In this document: positions 1 through 8,325 of the stretch, piece after piece
How the letters are laid out: every line of letters begins with the position of its first letter
Numbering within the stretch: the first letter of the stretch is position 1
The notes under the pieces: generated by a model
What the model was told of the DNA's origin: nothing
What the model saw: the letters and a program-made list of their open reading frames with translations, nothing else
Database searches by the model: none
Translations under genes and position numbers: made by a program
Virus record (IMG/VR): IMGVR_UViG_3300030012_000629
Span: 1-29,762 of that record
Origin: a virus
Strand: one strand, 5' to 3'
DNA: 29,762 nt

Positions 1-833
1 ATTATACCTTTTCTGTTTATTTAAAAAATAAAAATATAGCTAACCCTTCACAAGTTTATTTAGGTTATAGTCAGACTGCACAAGGAGAACATATAACTAT
101 TACAAATGAATGGCAAAGATATTCAATTACAGTAGCTGCTAATGCAACATCAGAGTACCCAAGAATAAATTCTGATGATGCTGGAAGTTTATATGCTTAT
201 GGTGCTCAATTTGAACAGCAATCATATCCAACAAGCCTAATACACACTTCAGGAAGTGCAGTTACTCGTGATGCAGATTCAGCATACAACGCAGGAAACA
301 GCGACTTAATAAGCTCTACAGAGGGGGTGCTTTATGTAGAAGCATCTTCAAATTACGATAGCTCTCACACAAATAGAATTGCACTTTCTGACGGAACATC
401 AAGCAATAGAATTTCTTTAGAATGGGATGAAACTACAGAAAATAGAATAAGAGTGCATTTAAACACACATTCTTTATTATCCTATGATGCAGTTGATTTA
501 TCTATTCAAAATAAAGTGGCTGTTAAATATGCTGCAAATGACTACGCTATTTGGTTTAATGGTAGAGAAGTTGTAACACAAGCATCAGGGGCTTTACCAA
601 CAGGAATGGATATGTTAGAGTTAAGGGGTGTAGGTTTAGGTTCAGCAGGTAGTTTTTACGGAAACGCTAAAAGTGTAGTGGTATTTAAAGAAGCTCTTAC
701 TGACTTAGAATTAGAGAAACTAACAGGCTACAACAACCACGAACTATATATGAATTATTACAATAGATTAAGCTATTTAGGTTTAGTAGAAGAATACAAT
801 GTAGAATCCGATATAAACAATTATATATTATGA
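1..833 (+). CDS. Tail fibre/adhesin with LamG-like C-terminal domain (5' partial)
   Basis: The reading frame is open from base 3 to the TGA at 831-833 (276 visible residues), so the gene enters from the left edge; a GTG at 327 is internal. It is a paralogue of the next two genes. It has the linker 'SYPTSLIHTSGSAVTRDAD', which in all three proteins joins an upstream beta-rich module to a C-terminal concanavalin-A/LamG-like domain starting 'STEGVLYVEASS'. The conserved late motif 'FNGREVV...GALPTGMD' and the ending 'TDLELEKLTGY' match the paralogues. Known for the family: such modules occur in phage tail fibres and bacterial surface proteins that bind sugars. Inferred: a distal tail protein touching host polysaccharide. 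The stop overlaps the next start (ATGA). Confidence 0.7.
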   Translation, partial: YTFSVYLKNKNIANPSQVYLGYSQTAQGEHITITNEWQRYSITVAANATSEYPRINSDDAGSLYAYGAQFEQQSYPTSLIHTSGSAVTRDADSAYNAGNSDLISSTEGVLYVEASSNYDSSHTNRIALSDGTSSNRISLEWDETTENRIRVHLNTHSLLSYDAVDLSIQNKVAVKYAANDYAIWFNGREVVTQASGALPTGMDMLELRGVGLGSAGSFYGNAKSVVVFKEALTDLELEKLTGYNNHELYMNYYNRLSYLGLVEEYNVESDINNYIL

Positions 834-2794
834 TACCAAGTTTATTACAAATACCAAGTGCTGTAAGCGATTCTAAGCTACATTCAGTTTTACCTAATAA
901 TGGTAAAGGCGATTTTACGTTTGATAGATCAACAGGTGCAACAAGAATCAACAAAGATGGCTTAATAGAAGAAGTAGGATATTTCTCAAGTGAGTTAGTA
1001 CAAAACGGAAACTTTAGTGAATTAGGAAGCGAGTTAGTAACTAACGGAGATTTCAGTAACGGCAGTTCTAATTGGAACATACAGGCAGGTACAGTAGTTT
1101 TTATAAATAACACTGTTGAATTACAAGGAGCTTCTATTATAAATCAATCAGGAGTAACATCCCCAAGTACAAAGACATACAAAGTAACATATACTGTTAA
1201 ATCTACAAGTGGTAATCCTGTTTTAAAATTGTATAATGGCTCTTGGTTTACAGTAAACTCTACAATCGGAACACATACTGAATATTTTGTGCCTAATTCA
1301 GTAACTTTCTATTTGAGAAATGATAGTTCTGATAATATAACAATAGACAACGTATCAGTAAAACAAGTAGATCCTAATGATAGATGGCAAACAAGCTCTT
1401 GGTGGACTTTTAATTCTTTAGGCGCATACCATCCACCCACAACTGACCACAAACCTTTGTATCAAGAAACTTGTGTTGTAGGAAAAAAATATTTAATAAC
1501 ATTTGATTTAAATGTAATACAAGGTGCTGCTAAATTTTCTATTGGCTCAAACACAGGCTCAACCACACAAGTTATTGCGACAGCTTTACTGTCAGGTAGT
1601 TATAGATATGAGGTTACTGCTGCTGCAACACATATAATTTTTAACAGAAACTTTACAGGCACTAACAATGAATATTATGTAGATAATGTAAGCGTAGTAG
1701 AAGTACAAGGCGATAGACCAAGATTAAGTTACGATATAACAAATGGAGTAGTAGAAAAGCAACCACATTTACTTTTAGAGCCGAGTTCTACGAATTTCTT
1801 AACCTTTAGTAATGATTTCAGTAATACAGGATGGACTAAAGGCAATTCAACAATTACTGCTAATAATACAACTTCTCCTGAGGGTTTATTGAACGCTTCA
1901 AAATTAACAGAAAATACTGCAACATCTTCACATAGAGTAGAAGAAACTGTAACTGTTTCAAATGGTGCTACAGTAGCTTGTTCTGTATTTGTAAAAAAAG
2001 GAGAAAGAAAGTTTGTATTACTATTTGAATCTAATTGTGCTGATGGCGCATATTTTAATTTAGACACAGGCGAATTTGTGAGAACAGATGGAACGCCTGT
2101 AGATTATAACATACAAGATATGAAAAATGGATGGTATAGATGTTCTATTGTAGTAACTGTGCCATCAACAAGTTGTAGGTTTCAAATATATATGACAGAA
2201 ACAAGTAGTACAAGTGCTTATACAGGAGATGGAAGTTCATCTATGTTTTTGTATGGTGCGCAAGTTGAAGAGCAAACATACGCTACATCATACATACCCA
2301 CAGCAGGAACAACTATCACAAGAGCTGCTGAAACTTGTAACAATTCTAAACCAAGTGTAAATAGTACAGAGGGTGTGTTTTATCTTGAAGTAGCTGCACT
2401 ATCAAACGATTTAACAGCAAGATATATTGCAATAAATGATGGCTCAAGTGTCAACAGAGTAAGACTTGGTTATAATGCAAGTGTATCTAACAGATTTAGA
2501 GCCTTAGTGGTCAGTGGTGGTAGTATTACTGCTGATTTAAATGATACTGACACAACATTATCAGACATAACACAATATAACAAAATTGCTTTTAAATATA
2601 AGGCTAACGACTTTGCTTTATATTTTAACGGAACAGAAGTAAAAACTGACACAAGTGGTGCTGTGCCAACAGGTATGAATCAATTAGATTTTCACAATGG
2701 AGCAGGAACAAATGATTTTTATGGAAAAGTAAAAGGTTTAGCAGTATATAACGAAGCATTAACAGATGCACAATTAATAGAATTAACAAGTTAG
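830..2794 (+). CDS. Multidomain tail fibre/adhesin with two CBM-like modules and LamG-like domain
   Basis: 654 residues. Order: an N-terminal segment (1-48, 'GKGDFTFDRSTGATRINKDG') shared with the next gene; two beta-sandwich modules resembling carbohydrate-binding modules (about 52-294), each ending in a 'DNVSV' strand; a 'PRLSYDITNG...LLLEPSSTN' segment starting a third module; the linker 'YATSYIPTAGTTITRAAE'; and a C-terminal LamG-like domain ('STEGVFYLEVAALS'). The repeated starts 'ELVQNGNF' and 'ELVTNGDF' suggest a partial duplication at the first module. It overlaps the upstream paralogue by four bases and lies two bases before the next. Inferred role: host-surface polysaccharide binding. 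No catalytic motif for a depolymerase was seen. Confidence 0.72.
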   Translation: MIPSLLQIPSAVSDSKLHSVLPNNGKGDFTFDRSTGATRINKDGLIEEVGYFSSELVQNGNFSELGSELVTNGDFSNGSSNWNIQAGTVVFINNTVELQGASIINQSGVTSPSTKTYKVTYTVKSTSGNPVLKLYNGSWFTVNSTIGTHTEYFVPNSVTFYLRNDSSDNITIDNVSVKQVDPNDRWQTSSWWTFNSLGAYHPPTTDHKPLYQETCVVGKKYLITFDLNVIQGAAKFSIGSNTGSTTQVIATALLSGSYRYEVTAAATHIIFNRNFTGTNNEYYVDNVSVVEVQGDRPRLSYDITNGVVEKQPHLLLEPSSTNFLTFSNDFSNTGWTKGNSTITANNTTSPEGLLNASKLTENTATSSHRVEETVTVSNGATVACSVFVKKGERKFVLLFESNCADGAYFNLDTGEFVRTDGTPVDYNIQDMKNGWYRCSIVVTVPSTSCRFQIYMTETSSTSAYTGDGSSSMFLYGAQVEEQTYATSYIPTAGTTITRAAETCNNSKPSVNSTEGVFYLEVAALSNDLTARYIAINDGSSVNRVRLGYNASVSNRFRALVVSGGSITADLNDTDTTLSDITQYNKIAFKYKANDFALYFNGTEVKTDTSGAVPTGMNQLDFHNGAGTNDFYGKVKGLAVYNEALTDAQLIELTS

Positions 2795-2796
2795 AT

Positions 2797-4074
2797 ATGG
2801 AACAACCTAATTTAGCAATGATACCTTCTGGTGTAAAAGCCACAAAAGTTTACTCCATTATGCCTGAATCAGGTGTTGGAGATTTTACTTTTGCAAGAAG
2901 TTCTACTGCTTATAGAATAAACAAAAACGGTTTATGGGAAACATCTGCTAGTAATTTACCTAGATTACATTATGATCTAACAAATGGAAATCCTGATAGT
3001 TGCCCTTGTTTATTATTAGAACCAGCATCTACTAACATATTAGGATACAGCGAAACTTTTTCTAGTTGGGGACAAACAAGAAGCGATATAACTCTTAATT
3101 CTTTAACAAGCCCAGACGGAACTGTGAACGCATCTAAGATGACTGATGATGGTAGTACAGGAACAGACACATCACAAAGGTTTTTATCAGTAACGGTAGA
3201 AGAAGATGAGGACTATCATTTTAGCGTATTTGCTAAGAAAGGTAGTATGGACTTTATAGCTTTAAGAACAGGCAGTTTTTCAGATGGAGGGGGTACTGGC
3301 GAAACATTCTTTAATTTAGCTACAGGTGCAGTAGGAACTACTTATGCTAATCATACAGCAAGTATAGAGAAATACCCTAATGAATGGTATAGATGTATTA
3401 TTAAGTTTACATCAGGCACAGATCTAAATGGAACATTACTAATCAGGCAAGCATCATCAAATGGAACAAGCACAGTACCTTTAGACGGTAATTCTTTTAT
3501 CTATTTATGGGGAGCGCAGTTTGAAAAAAGCACATTTGTTACAAGCTATATAAAAAGCGACTCTAACAGTCAAACCACAAGAAGTGCAGAGACTTGTAAT
3601 GGCGCAGGAGATGCTAATACATTTAACTCAGAGCAAGGTATATTGTTTGCAGAGTTGGCAGCTTTTTCTGACACAGTTGAAAGTGGTAGAATATCGCTAA
3701 GTAAAAACAACTCAAACAATGATTATATAAGTTTTGATTATAGAGCAACCAGTAACACATTTAGAATAGTTTACAATGTAGGGGGAAGCAATATTATTGC
3801 AACAAGTCATAATATATCATCACCATCAAACGCATTTAACAAAGTTGCGTTTAAATTTAAAGCAGGTAGCCAAGAGCTTTATGTTAATGGAAATTTAATC
3901 ACAACAAGTTTAAGCTCTTCAGTTTATTCATCAGGTACTTTGTCTCAAATACAATTTAGTTTGCCATCAGGAGGAAGTGTTTTTAAGGGAAAATGCAAAG
4001 ATTTAAGATATTACGATACAGAGGGTATGACAGATACCGAAATAACAAATTTATTAACACAATTAACAAAATAA
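2797..4074 (+). CDS. Tail fibre/adhesin, short paralogue with LamG-like domain
   Basis: 425 residues. The N-terminus 'GVGDFTFARSSTAYRINKNG' aligns with residues ~26-45 of the upstream protein. It then runs directly into 'LPRLHYDLTNG...LLLEPASTN', skipping the ~245-residue CBM-like insert of that paralogue. The linker 'FVTSYIKSDSNSQTTRSAE' precedes the LamG-like domain ('SEQGILFAELAAFSD', then 'KVAFKFKAGSQELYVNG'). No signal peptide or membrane segment. The three genes look like a tandem family that diversified by module gain and loss. Inferred role: receptor-binding or accessory fibre. Family-level assignment is reasonably firm; receptor and exact virion location are unknown. Confidence 0.7.
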   Translation: MEQPNLAMIPSGVKATKVYSIMPESGVGDFTFARSSTAYRINKNGLWETSASNLPRLHYDLTNGNPDSCPCLLLEPASTNILGYSETFSSWGQTRSDITLNSLTSPDGTVNASKMTDDGSTGTDTSQRFLSVTVEEDEDYHFSVFAKKGSMDFIALRTGSFSDGGGTGETFFNLATGAVGTTYANHTASIEKYPNEWYRCIIKFTSGTDLNGTLLIRQASSNGTSTVPLDGNSFIYLWGAQFEKSTFVTSYIKSDSNSQTTRSAETCNGAGDANTFNSEQGILFAELAAFSDTVESGRISLSKNNSNNDYISFDYRATSNTFRIVYNVGGSNIIATSHNISSPSNAFNKVAFKFKAGSQELYVNGNLITTSLSSSVYSSGTLSQIQFSLPSGGSVFKGKCKDLRYYDTEGMTDTEITNLLTQLTK

Positions 4075-4076
4075 AA

Positions 4077-4442
4077 ATGGGAATAAGAATAAGTAAATAT
4101 GAATTTAATGATGAAGCTAGTGCTTTATCAAAGATTAATGCTTTGCCAAGTGTAAAAGATGAAGAGGGCAATGACGTTCCTGCACATATGCATACTATTG
4201 TCAAGCTAGGTAACATTGTTATTGAGCAAGGCGAGTATGATGCAGATGGCGAAGAAACTAAAGCACCTGTTCTTTCTGACAAATATCACGTTGACGTTCT
4301 TTGGAAAAATTTAGAAGAAGTTGACGAAGAGGGTAACGTAAGTGTAGATCATCCTTACGGATGGAAGAGCTTTGCAATAGACATTGATAACGAGGGTATG
4401 CACGGATTTATGGGCGTGTCTTACTTAGAAAATAAAATGTAA
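4077..4442 (+). CDS. Small acidic protein of unknown function
   Basis: 121 residues from ATG 4077 (MGIRISKYEF), two bases after the upstream stop. The frame is open further upstream to 3993, but that would overlap the fibre gene by 80 bases with an unrelated basic peptide, so I reject the longer form. The protein is rich in Asp/Glu, with a central 'VPAHMHTIVKLGNIV' and a late 'HPYGWKSFAID' stretch. I see no signal peptide, membrane segment or known catalytic motif. It sits between the fibre genes and the host-exit region and its stop overlaps the next ATG by one base. It could be a minor tail protein or fibre chaperone; neither is shown by the sequence. Confidence 0.6.
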   Translation: MGIRISKYEFNDEASALSKINALPSVKDEEGNDVPAHMHTIVKLGNIVIEQGEYDADGEETKAPVLSDKYHVDVLWKNLEEVDEEGNVSVDHPYGWKSFAIDIDNEGMHGFMGVSYLENKM

Positions 4443-4756
4443 TGGCAGATTTAAATCCAGAAAGCAAGTTTAGTTTATCTCTTAAAGAGATTATAGGAGC
4501 AGTTGTGGGGCTTTCTAGTTTGTTTGGTATATACTTCACTTTACAAGCTAGTGTGGATGCTAATACAGAAGATATAGAAAGTTTAAAATCTGATGGGGTA
4601 TCTAGTGTCGAATTTCAATACAAGGATGAACTGGTGCGATCTACAATACAGCGTATTGAAGAAAAGCAAGAAGTGATGGGTGATGATGTAAAAGAGGTAA
4701 AAGAACAGCTTTCTAAGATAGATGAAAGGTTATATCAAATAAGTAAAAATAGATGA
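4442..4756 (+). CDS. Membrane-anchored coiled-coil protein, lysis-region
   Basis: 104 residues. A hydrophobic helix at about residues 15-35 (IIGAVVGLSSLFGIYFTLQ) is followed by a heptad-rich, charged segment (about 40-104) typical of a coiled coil. This layout, one N-terminal anchor plus a long helix, is seen in XhlA-like haemolysin/holin helpers and i-spanins, but also in other phage membrane proteins. Position beside endolysin and holin genes supports a role in envelope disruption; this is inference. No lipobox or cysteine pair that would mark a spanin was found. It overlaps its downstream neighbour by four bases (ATGA). Confidence 0.6.
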   Translation: MADLNPESKFSLSLKEIIGAVVGLSSLFGIYFTLQASVDANTEDIESLKSDGVSSVEFQYKDELVRSTIQRIEEKQEVMGDDVKEVKEQLSKIDERLYQISKNR

Positions 4757-5088
4757 GATTATGTGTAATGGTTGTTTATTTCCTGACTTATGTTGCTTCT
4801 GCGCAAGTTAAGGATGGGATTAGTGTAGTGCAATACTCAGCAGGGTTTACTAAAAGTAATGAAATATCTTTGAATAAATTTAAAGATTATAACATACAAA
4901 CTCTGTATATGAGCAAAGCAAAAGATATATTTAAAAAAGAAAACATTAAATATATACCAACTGTAATATTATACAGTGATGGGGAAGTAATGCTTAAAAT
5001 AGAAAGTGGTATTAGTTTAGAGCTTCCAGATAATACAGAAAAGCTAATACAAGAAAAAATTGATGAACTATTAAATGAAAGGTTTTAA
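4753..5088 (+). CDS. Secreted thioredoxin-fold protein lacking CXXC
   Basis: 111 residues with a short Sec signal peptide (MRLCVMVVYFLTYVASAQ, likely cut after residue 17 or 18). The mature part has the thioredoxin-like rhythm: a first strand 'ISVVQYSAGF', a central region, then 'YIPTVILYSDGEV', the typical cis-proline strand-turn-strand. The active-site CXXC is absent ('YSAGFTKSN' occupies that place), so disulfide chemistry is unlikely and a binding or chaperone role is more plausible. It is followed directly by another secreted protein. From memory, comparable pairs recur in marine Bacteroidota phages; I could not check this here. Confidence 0.6.
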   Translation: MRLCVMVVYFLTYVASAQVKDGISVVQYSAGFTKSNEISLNKFKDYNIQTLYMSKAKDIFKKENIKYIPTVILYSDGEVMLKIESGISLELPDNTEKLIQEKIDELLNERF

Positions 5089-5089
5089 T

Positions 5090-6163
5090 ATGGAAAAAAA
5101 TATACTTATTTTATTTATGCTATCTACTAGCATATTATTCTCACAAAACATTTTCAAGAAAACTTTTAAATATTCTACTATTTATGGGGCATATAGTCAA
5201 ACAAATGCAATCCAGGATAATAAAAGCTTTTATGTAACACAAGAAAATGATCTAATAGAAACAACAGAAAGAAATCCAGCTGATTATATTTGGAGCATAG
5301 GTTGGAGAAAGTTAGCTAATTTTCAGTATGAGGATCGCAATAAGTTTTATGATGGATCAGAAAATAATGTAGGAACAAGAAGTAATATAGGAAACACAAA
5401 AGGTTTAGAATATTTATTTGAATATAGCAAGGGCAGACAGCAAGGTGATTTATTTGAAAACAAAGAAGCTTTTGTGAGATACTTAGCAAAATGGTGGTTA
5501 GTAAAGGGGGAGTATAAGGTTAATGAATTAGTAGATATTGATTATACTTCAGCAGAAGCAAGGTTTAGAATACCATTAGGAAAAAAATTAAGCTTATCAT
5601 CTGGGGTAATTTATCGTAAAGCACAGAAAGCATATGGGCATAACCCTATACAAAAATACTTAGAAGACCAGCCTTGGTGGGTATTAGCTTACGATTTTGC
5701 AGGGCACACAGATATGGTTTATGAAATGATAGATCCAATAACTGGTGCAAGTTTAGGCTACGATTACCAATGGTTTGATCAGCAAGGTAATTTAATTAGC
5801 AGTTCAGATCTAGATTATAGAAATAATATTTTTGAAGATGTGGTTAATGCGTATAATGAAATAGAGTTAGCAAAAATAGCACCACACGAGTATGCTAGTA
5901 TTATTGCAGGTTTAGATTTTTATCACTATCGTAAAAGTTTTTGGTTACACGCATATGGAAATGTTTTGCCTAAACATAAATTAATTAGTGGTGATGAAAG
6001 ATATTGGTATGGGAGAAATGGTGATGATTGGTTGGATTATTCTTTTGGTGGTGTGTTTGGATTTAAGGTTGGCAAGGTTGGTGTATTTAGTGAATTAAAT
6101 ATGCAAAGATATTGGGGTAAAGAAATTAAAATAATTAAGTGTGGTTTGAATTTTAGATTATGA
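5090..6163 (+). CDS. Secreted outer-membrane beta-barrel-like protein
   Basis: I chose ATG 5090 (MEKNILILFMLSTSILFSQ): it gives a clean signal peptide and starts just after the upstream stop. An in-frame ATG at 5075 would add five residues and overlap that gene. The 357-residue product has alternating aromatic/polar strands, many Tyr/Trp ('YEDRNKFYDG', 'FYHYRKSFWLHAYGN', 'FGGVFGFKVGKVGVFSEL') and ends in 'GLNFRL', an aromatic-rich terminal strand of the kind that outer-membrane barrels use for BAM insertion. Inferred: placed in the host outer membrane late in infection, perhaps for superinfection exclusion or lysis. A tail-associated role is the alternative. Its stop overlaps the endolysin start. 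Confidence 0.6.
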   Translation: MEKNILILFMLSTSILFSQNIFKKTFKYSTIYGAYSQTNAIQDNKSFYVTQENDLIETTERNPADYIWSIGWRKLANFQYEDRNKFYDGSENNVGTRSNIGNTKGLEYLFEYSKGRQQGDLFENKEAFVRYLAKWWLVKGEYKVNELVDIDYTSAEARFRIPLGKKLSLSSGVIYRKAQKAYGHNPIQKYLEDQPWWVLAYDFAGHTDMVYEMIDPITGASLGYDYQWFDQQGNLISSSDLDYRNNIFEDVVNAYNEIELAKIAPHEYASIIAGLDFYHYRKSFWLHAYGNVLPKHKLISGDERYWYGRNGDDWLDYSFGGVFGFKVGKVGVFSELNMQRYWGKEIKIIKCGLNFRL

Positions 6164-6615
6164 AAATAAGCGATCATATTACATATAAAGAAGCGATACA
6201 TTCTAACACAGCTAAAAGATTAGGAATAGAAAATAAACCTAATAATCAGCAAATGCAAAATATGCAGATTATAGCAGAAAAGGTGTTTGAGCCATTACGT
6301 AAGTGGGTAGGTGGACCAATAAAGGTCAGTAGTTTTTTTAGATCTCCAGAAACTAATAAAGCTATTGGTGGTGTCAGTTCTAGTCAGCATTGTAAAGGTC
6401 AGGCAATAGATATAGATGATGTTTATGGGCATAAAACAAATGCGGAGATGTTTGAGTTTGTAAAAGAAAATCTAGAGTTTGACCAAATGATATGGGAGTT
6501 CGGGGATGATAAAAATCCTAACTGGTTGCATATTAGTTATGTAGAGGGTAAAAACAGAAATAGATTACTAAGAGCAGAAAAAAAAAATGGTAGAACAGCA
6601 TATAGAATAATATGA
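6160..6615 (+). CDS. Endolysin, peptidase M15-type (zinc DD-/LD-peptidase)
   Basis: 151 residues. It carries the M15 signature: 'SSQHCKGQAIDID' (H77, D84 as zinc ligands) and 'NWLHISY' (H124 as third ligand), with E113 ('IWEFG') a plausible catalytic base region. 'VSSFFRSPETNKAIGG' matches the substrate-side loop common to VanX/DD-carboxypeptidase-like and M15_3 phage lysins. Reaction: hydrolysis of peptide bonds in peptidoglycan stem peptides or cross-links. It has no signal peptide, so it needs the holin for release. Overlapping its neighbours and standing two genes before a holin, it is clearly the lysis enzyme. Confidence 0.85.
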   Translation: MKISDHITYKEAIHSNTAKRLGIENKPNNQQMQNMQIIAEKVFEPLRKWVGGPIKVSSFFRSPETNKAIGGVSSSQHCKGQAIDIDDVYGHKTNAEMFEFVKENLEFDQMIWEFGDDKNPNWLHISYVEGKNRNRLLRAEKKNGRTAYRII

Positions 6616-6758
6616 CAATAGCTATAATAGATAGAAGCCTTACAGGTGTTTTATTAGGTTTTAGCTATCATCCTAAAGATAAATTAATGGAATGGGATGA
6701 ATTAAATATTTATTTGTTTTTAATATGCATACATATAAAATGGAATGAAAAAGTTTAA
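6612..6758 (+). CDS. Small hydrophobic protein between endolysin and holin
   Basis: 48 residues (MTIAIIDRSLTGVLLG...). The ATG overlaps the endolysin stop as ATGA and the 3' end overlaps the holin start by 14 bases, so it is translationally embedded in the lysis operon. It contains 'GVLLGFSYHPKD', an acidic 'MEWDELNIY' and a hydrophobic 'LFLICIHIKW' tail. The length is too small for a full membrane protein with loops, but the C-terminal hydrophobic strand could associate with membrane. I recall similar short 'EWxELxIYL' proteins beside lysis genes in other Bacteroidota phages, function unknown. Confidence 0.55.
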   Translation: MTIAIIDRSLTGVLLGFSYHPKDKLMEWDELNIYLFLICIHIKWNEKV

Positions 6759-7191
6759 AGACAGTAAAGTAGGTAAATTTTTATTAGACAAAGGCAGTGG
6801 CATTGTTAACTTAGTTGGTGATGTATTGCCTAATAATGGTGCATTAGGGGTTTTAAAGGGCTTAATTCAGCAAGACAAGGATTTGCCCCAAGAAGATAAA
6901 GAAACTGCTTTAAAACTCTTAGAAATGGATGCTATCGAAATGCAAGAAGTATCTAAAAGATGGGATAGTGATATGAAAAGTGATAGTTGGTTAAGTAAAA
7001 ACACAAGACCGATGTCATTAATATTCTTAACTACCAGTATGGTTTTTTTAATAATCCTGGATAGCTTTGATATTGGATTTGATGTAGATAAAAGCTGGGT
7101 AGATCTTTTAAAAAATTTATTAGTTACGGTTTATGTAGCTTACTTTGGTAGTAGAGGTGTAGAAAAATTTAGAAAAATAAAAAATGGATAG
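6745..7191 (+). CDS. Holin, 3TM/GTA-type-like
   Basis: 148 residues. An N-terminal amphipathic/charged region (1-85) precedes 'KNTRPMSLIFLTTSMVFLI', a first membrane helix at ~92-110, and a second at ~121-138 ending 'YFGSRGVEK'. The 'RP' before the first helix and 'YFGxRxxEK' after the last are typical of the 'holin of 3TMs' family, known from phages and gene-transfer agents. Role: forms lesions in the inner membrane that let the M15 endolysin reach peptidoglycan. It overlaps the small upstream gene and, by eight bases, the downstream gene. Confidence 0.75.
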   Translation: MKKFKDSKVGKFLLDKGSGIVNLVGDVLPNNGALGVLKGLIQQDKDLPQEDKETALKLLEMDAIEMQEVSKRWDSDMKSDSWLSKNTRPMSLIFLTTSMVFLIILDSFDIGFDVDKSWVDLLKNLLVTVYVAYFGSRGVEKFRKIKNG

Positions 7192-8197
7192 TATAATTAT
7201 ATTTGAGTTAATGGAGTTATTAAGAATAGATCTTAAAACTTATAGTGATTACCCTGCAGCAGCAAGGAATAATGCTAGACGTGCATTGAAATGGAAAAAA
7301 GAAAATGGAAGTAGTTGTGGCACACCTGTTGGATGGAACAGAGCAAACCAACTTGCTAGTGGTGAAGCACTTACGAGATCTACTATAGCAAGAATGGCTA
7401 GTTTCAAAAGACATCAGCAAAATAAAGATGTGCCTTATTCTGAGGGATGCGGTGGTTTAATGTGGGATGCTTGGGGTGGTAGTGCAGGTGTTAACTGGGC
7501 TATATCTAAGCTAAAACAAATAGACAAAAAGAAATTAGCTAAAGAGTATATAAAGGTAAATGATGATTATGCTGTAATAAATGGAAGATTAGCTTATAGC
7601 ACCAAAGAAAAAGCAGAACAGATTGCAGAAGATATTGGATGCAAAGGACATCACACACACGAACAAGATGATAAGGTTTGGTATATGCCTTGTGAACAAC
7701 ACGAGTTATATGAAAAATCTAGAAAATGCCCTAAAGGTTATGTTAAGAGAAAAGGTAAATGTGTTAAAAAAGATAGCTATGCTAAGGTAGGAAAAAGAGG
7801 TGGCATAGTTAAATCACCTAAAGCACCAGGATCTGGAACACCGAACAAAAACCCTAAAGGCAAAGGAAGTGCAGGTGGTAGTGCTAAAGGAAAAACAGGG
7901 GCTAAACCGAAAGCAAAAGATAAAGCAACTCTACAGAAAAAAGCTAATGACTTCAATAAAAGATACAAAGAAAAATTAGGTTATGGTGTAACGGTAGGTA
8001 TGTTATCTAGTGTTTTTCAAAGAGGATTAGGAGCTTTTAACACTTCGCATAGCCCTAATGTAAAAAGCCCTAGTCAATGGGCATTTGCTAGGGTTAATGC
8101 ATTTTTATATTTAGTAAAAAACGGAAGACCTCAGAATCCTAAATATACTAATGATTATGATTTGTTACCTAAAAAACATCCTAAGAGTAGTAAGTAA
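7184..8197 (+). CDS. Multidomain phage protein with DUF5824-like C-terminus
   Basis: 337 residues with three parts. Residues ~20-115 ('YPAAARNNARRALKWKKENG', 'GWNRANQLASGEALTRSTIARM', 'WDAWGGSAGVNWA') form a helical domain I know from many phage proteins near head or portal genes. Residues ~125-175 hold a small mixed domain with His/Cys ('CKGHHTHEQDDKVWYMPCEQH'), followed by 'CPKGYVKRKGKCVKK' and a Lys/Gly/Pro-rich linker (~200-245). Residues ~250-337 ('KLGYGVTVGMLSSVFQRGLGAF', 'SPSQWAFARVNAFLYLVKNG') resemble DUF5824. No enzymatic motif was recognised. Elsewhere these domains occur as parts of virion or maturation proteins, so a structural role is possible. Confidence 0.6.
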   Translation: MDSIIIFELMELLRIDLKTYSDYPAAARNNARRALKWKKENGSSCGTPVGWNRANQLASGEALTRSTIARMASFKRHQQNKDVPYSEGCGGLMWDAWGGSAGVNWAISKLKQIDKKKLAKEYIKVNDDYAVINGRLAYSTKEKAEQIAEDIGCKGHHTHEQDDKVWYMPCEQHELYEKSRKCPKGYVKRKGKCVKKDSYAKVGKRGGIVKSPKAPGSGTPNKNPKGKGSAGGSAKGKTGAKPKAKDKATLQKKANDFNKRYKEKLGYGVTVGMLSSVFQRGLGAFNTSHSPNVKSPSQWAFARVNAFLYLVKNGRPQNPKYTNDYDLLPKKHPKSSK

Positions 8198-8325
8198 TGG
8201 CTAGAAAAATACAGATAGCAATATATAGAAAACCAAAACGTAAAAGTCATCCACATAGTAAAAACCAATCTAGATTAAAAAGTTCCAAAGGTTACAAAAA
8301 AAAATATATAGGACAAGGGAAGTAA
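8197..8325 (+). CDS. Very basic 42-residue protein
   Basis: 42 residues; the ATG shares a base with the upstream TAA. Lys/Arg make up about a third of the protein, with Ser and His ('KPKRKSHPHSKNQSRLKSS', ending 'YKKKYIGQGK'). The 'KNYKKxYxGQG' type of ending is, from memory, a recurrent phage mini-protein. Composition suggests nucleic-acid binding, for example DNA condensation in the head or ribosome/RNA association, but nothing in the sequence proves it. It is the last gene before the AT-only spacer, so it closes the late transcription unit. Confidence 0.6.
   Translation: MARKIQIAIYRKPKRKSHPHSKNQSRLKSSKGYKKKYIGQGK

Noticed and set aside
3993-4076. Longer N-terminus for the 121-residue protein downstream of the fibres
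   Set aside because: It would overlap the fibre gene by 80 bases with a basic, unrelated peptide; ATG 4077 fits the tight gene packing.
5075-5089. Upstream ATG for the outer-membrane-like protein
   Set aside because: It lies inside the preceding gene and adds five residues before an otherwise clean signal peptide that begins at ATG 5090.
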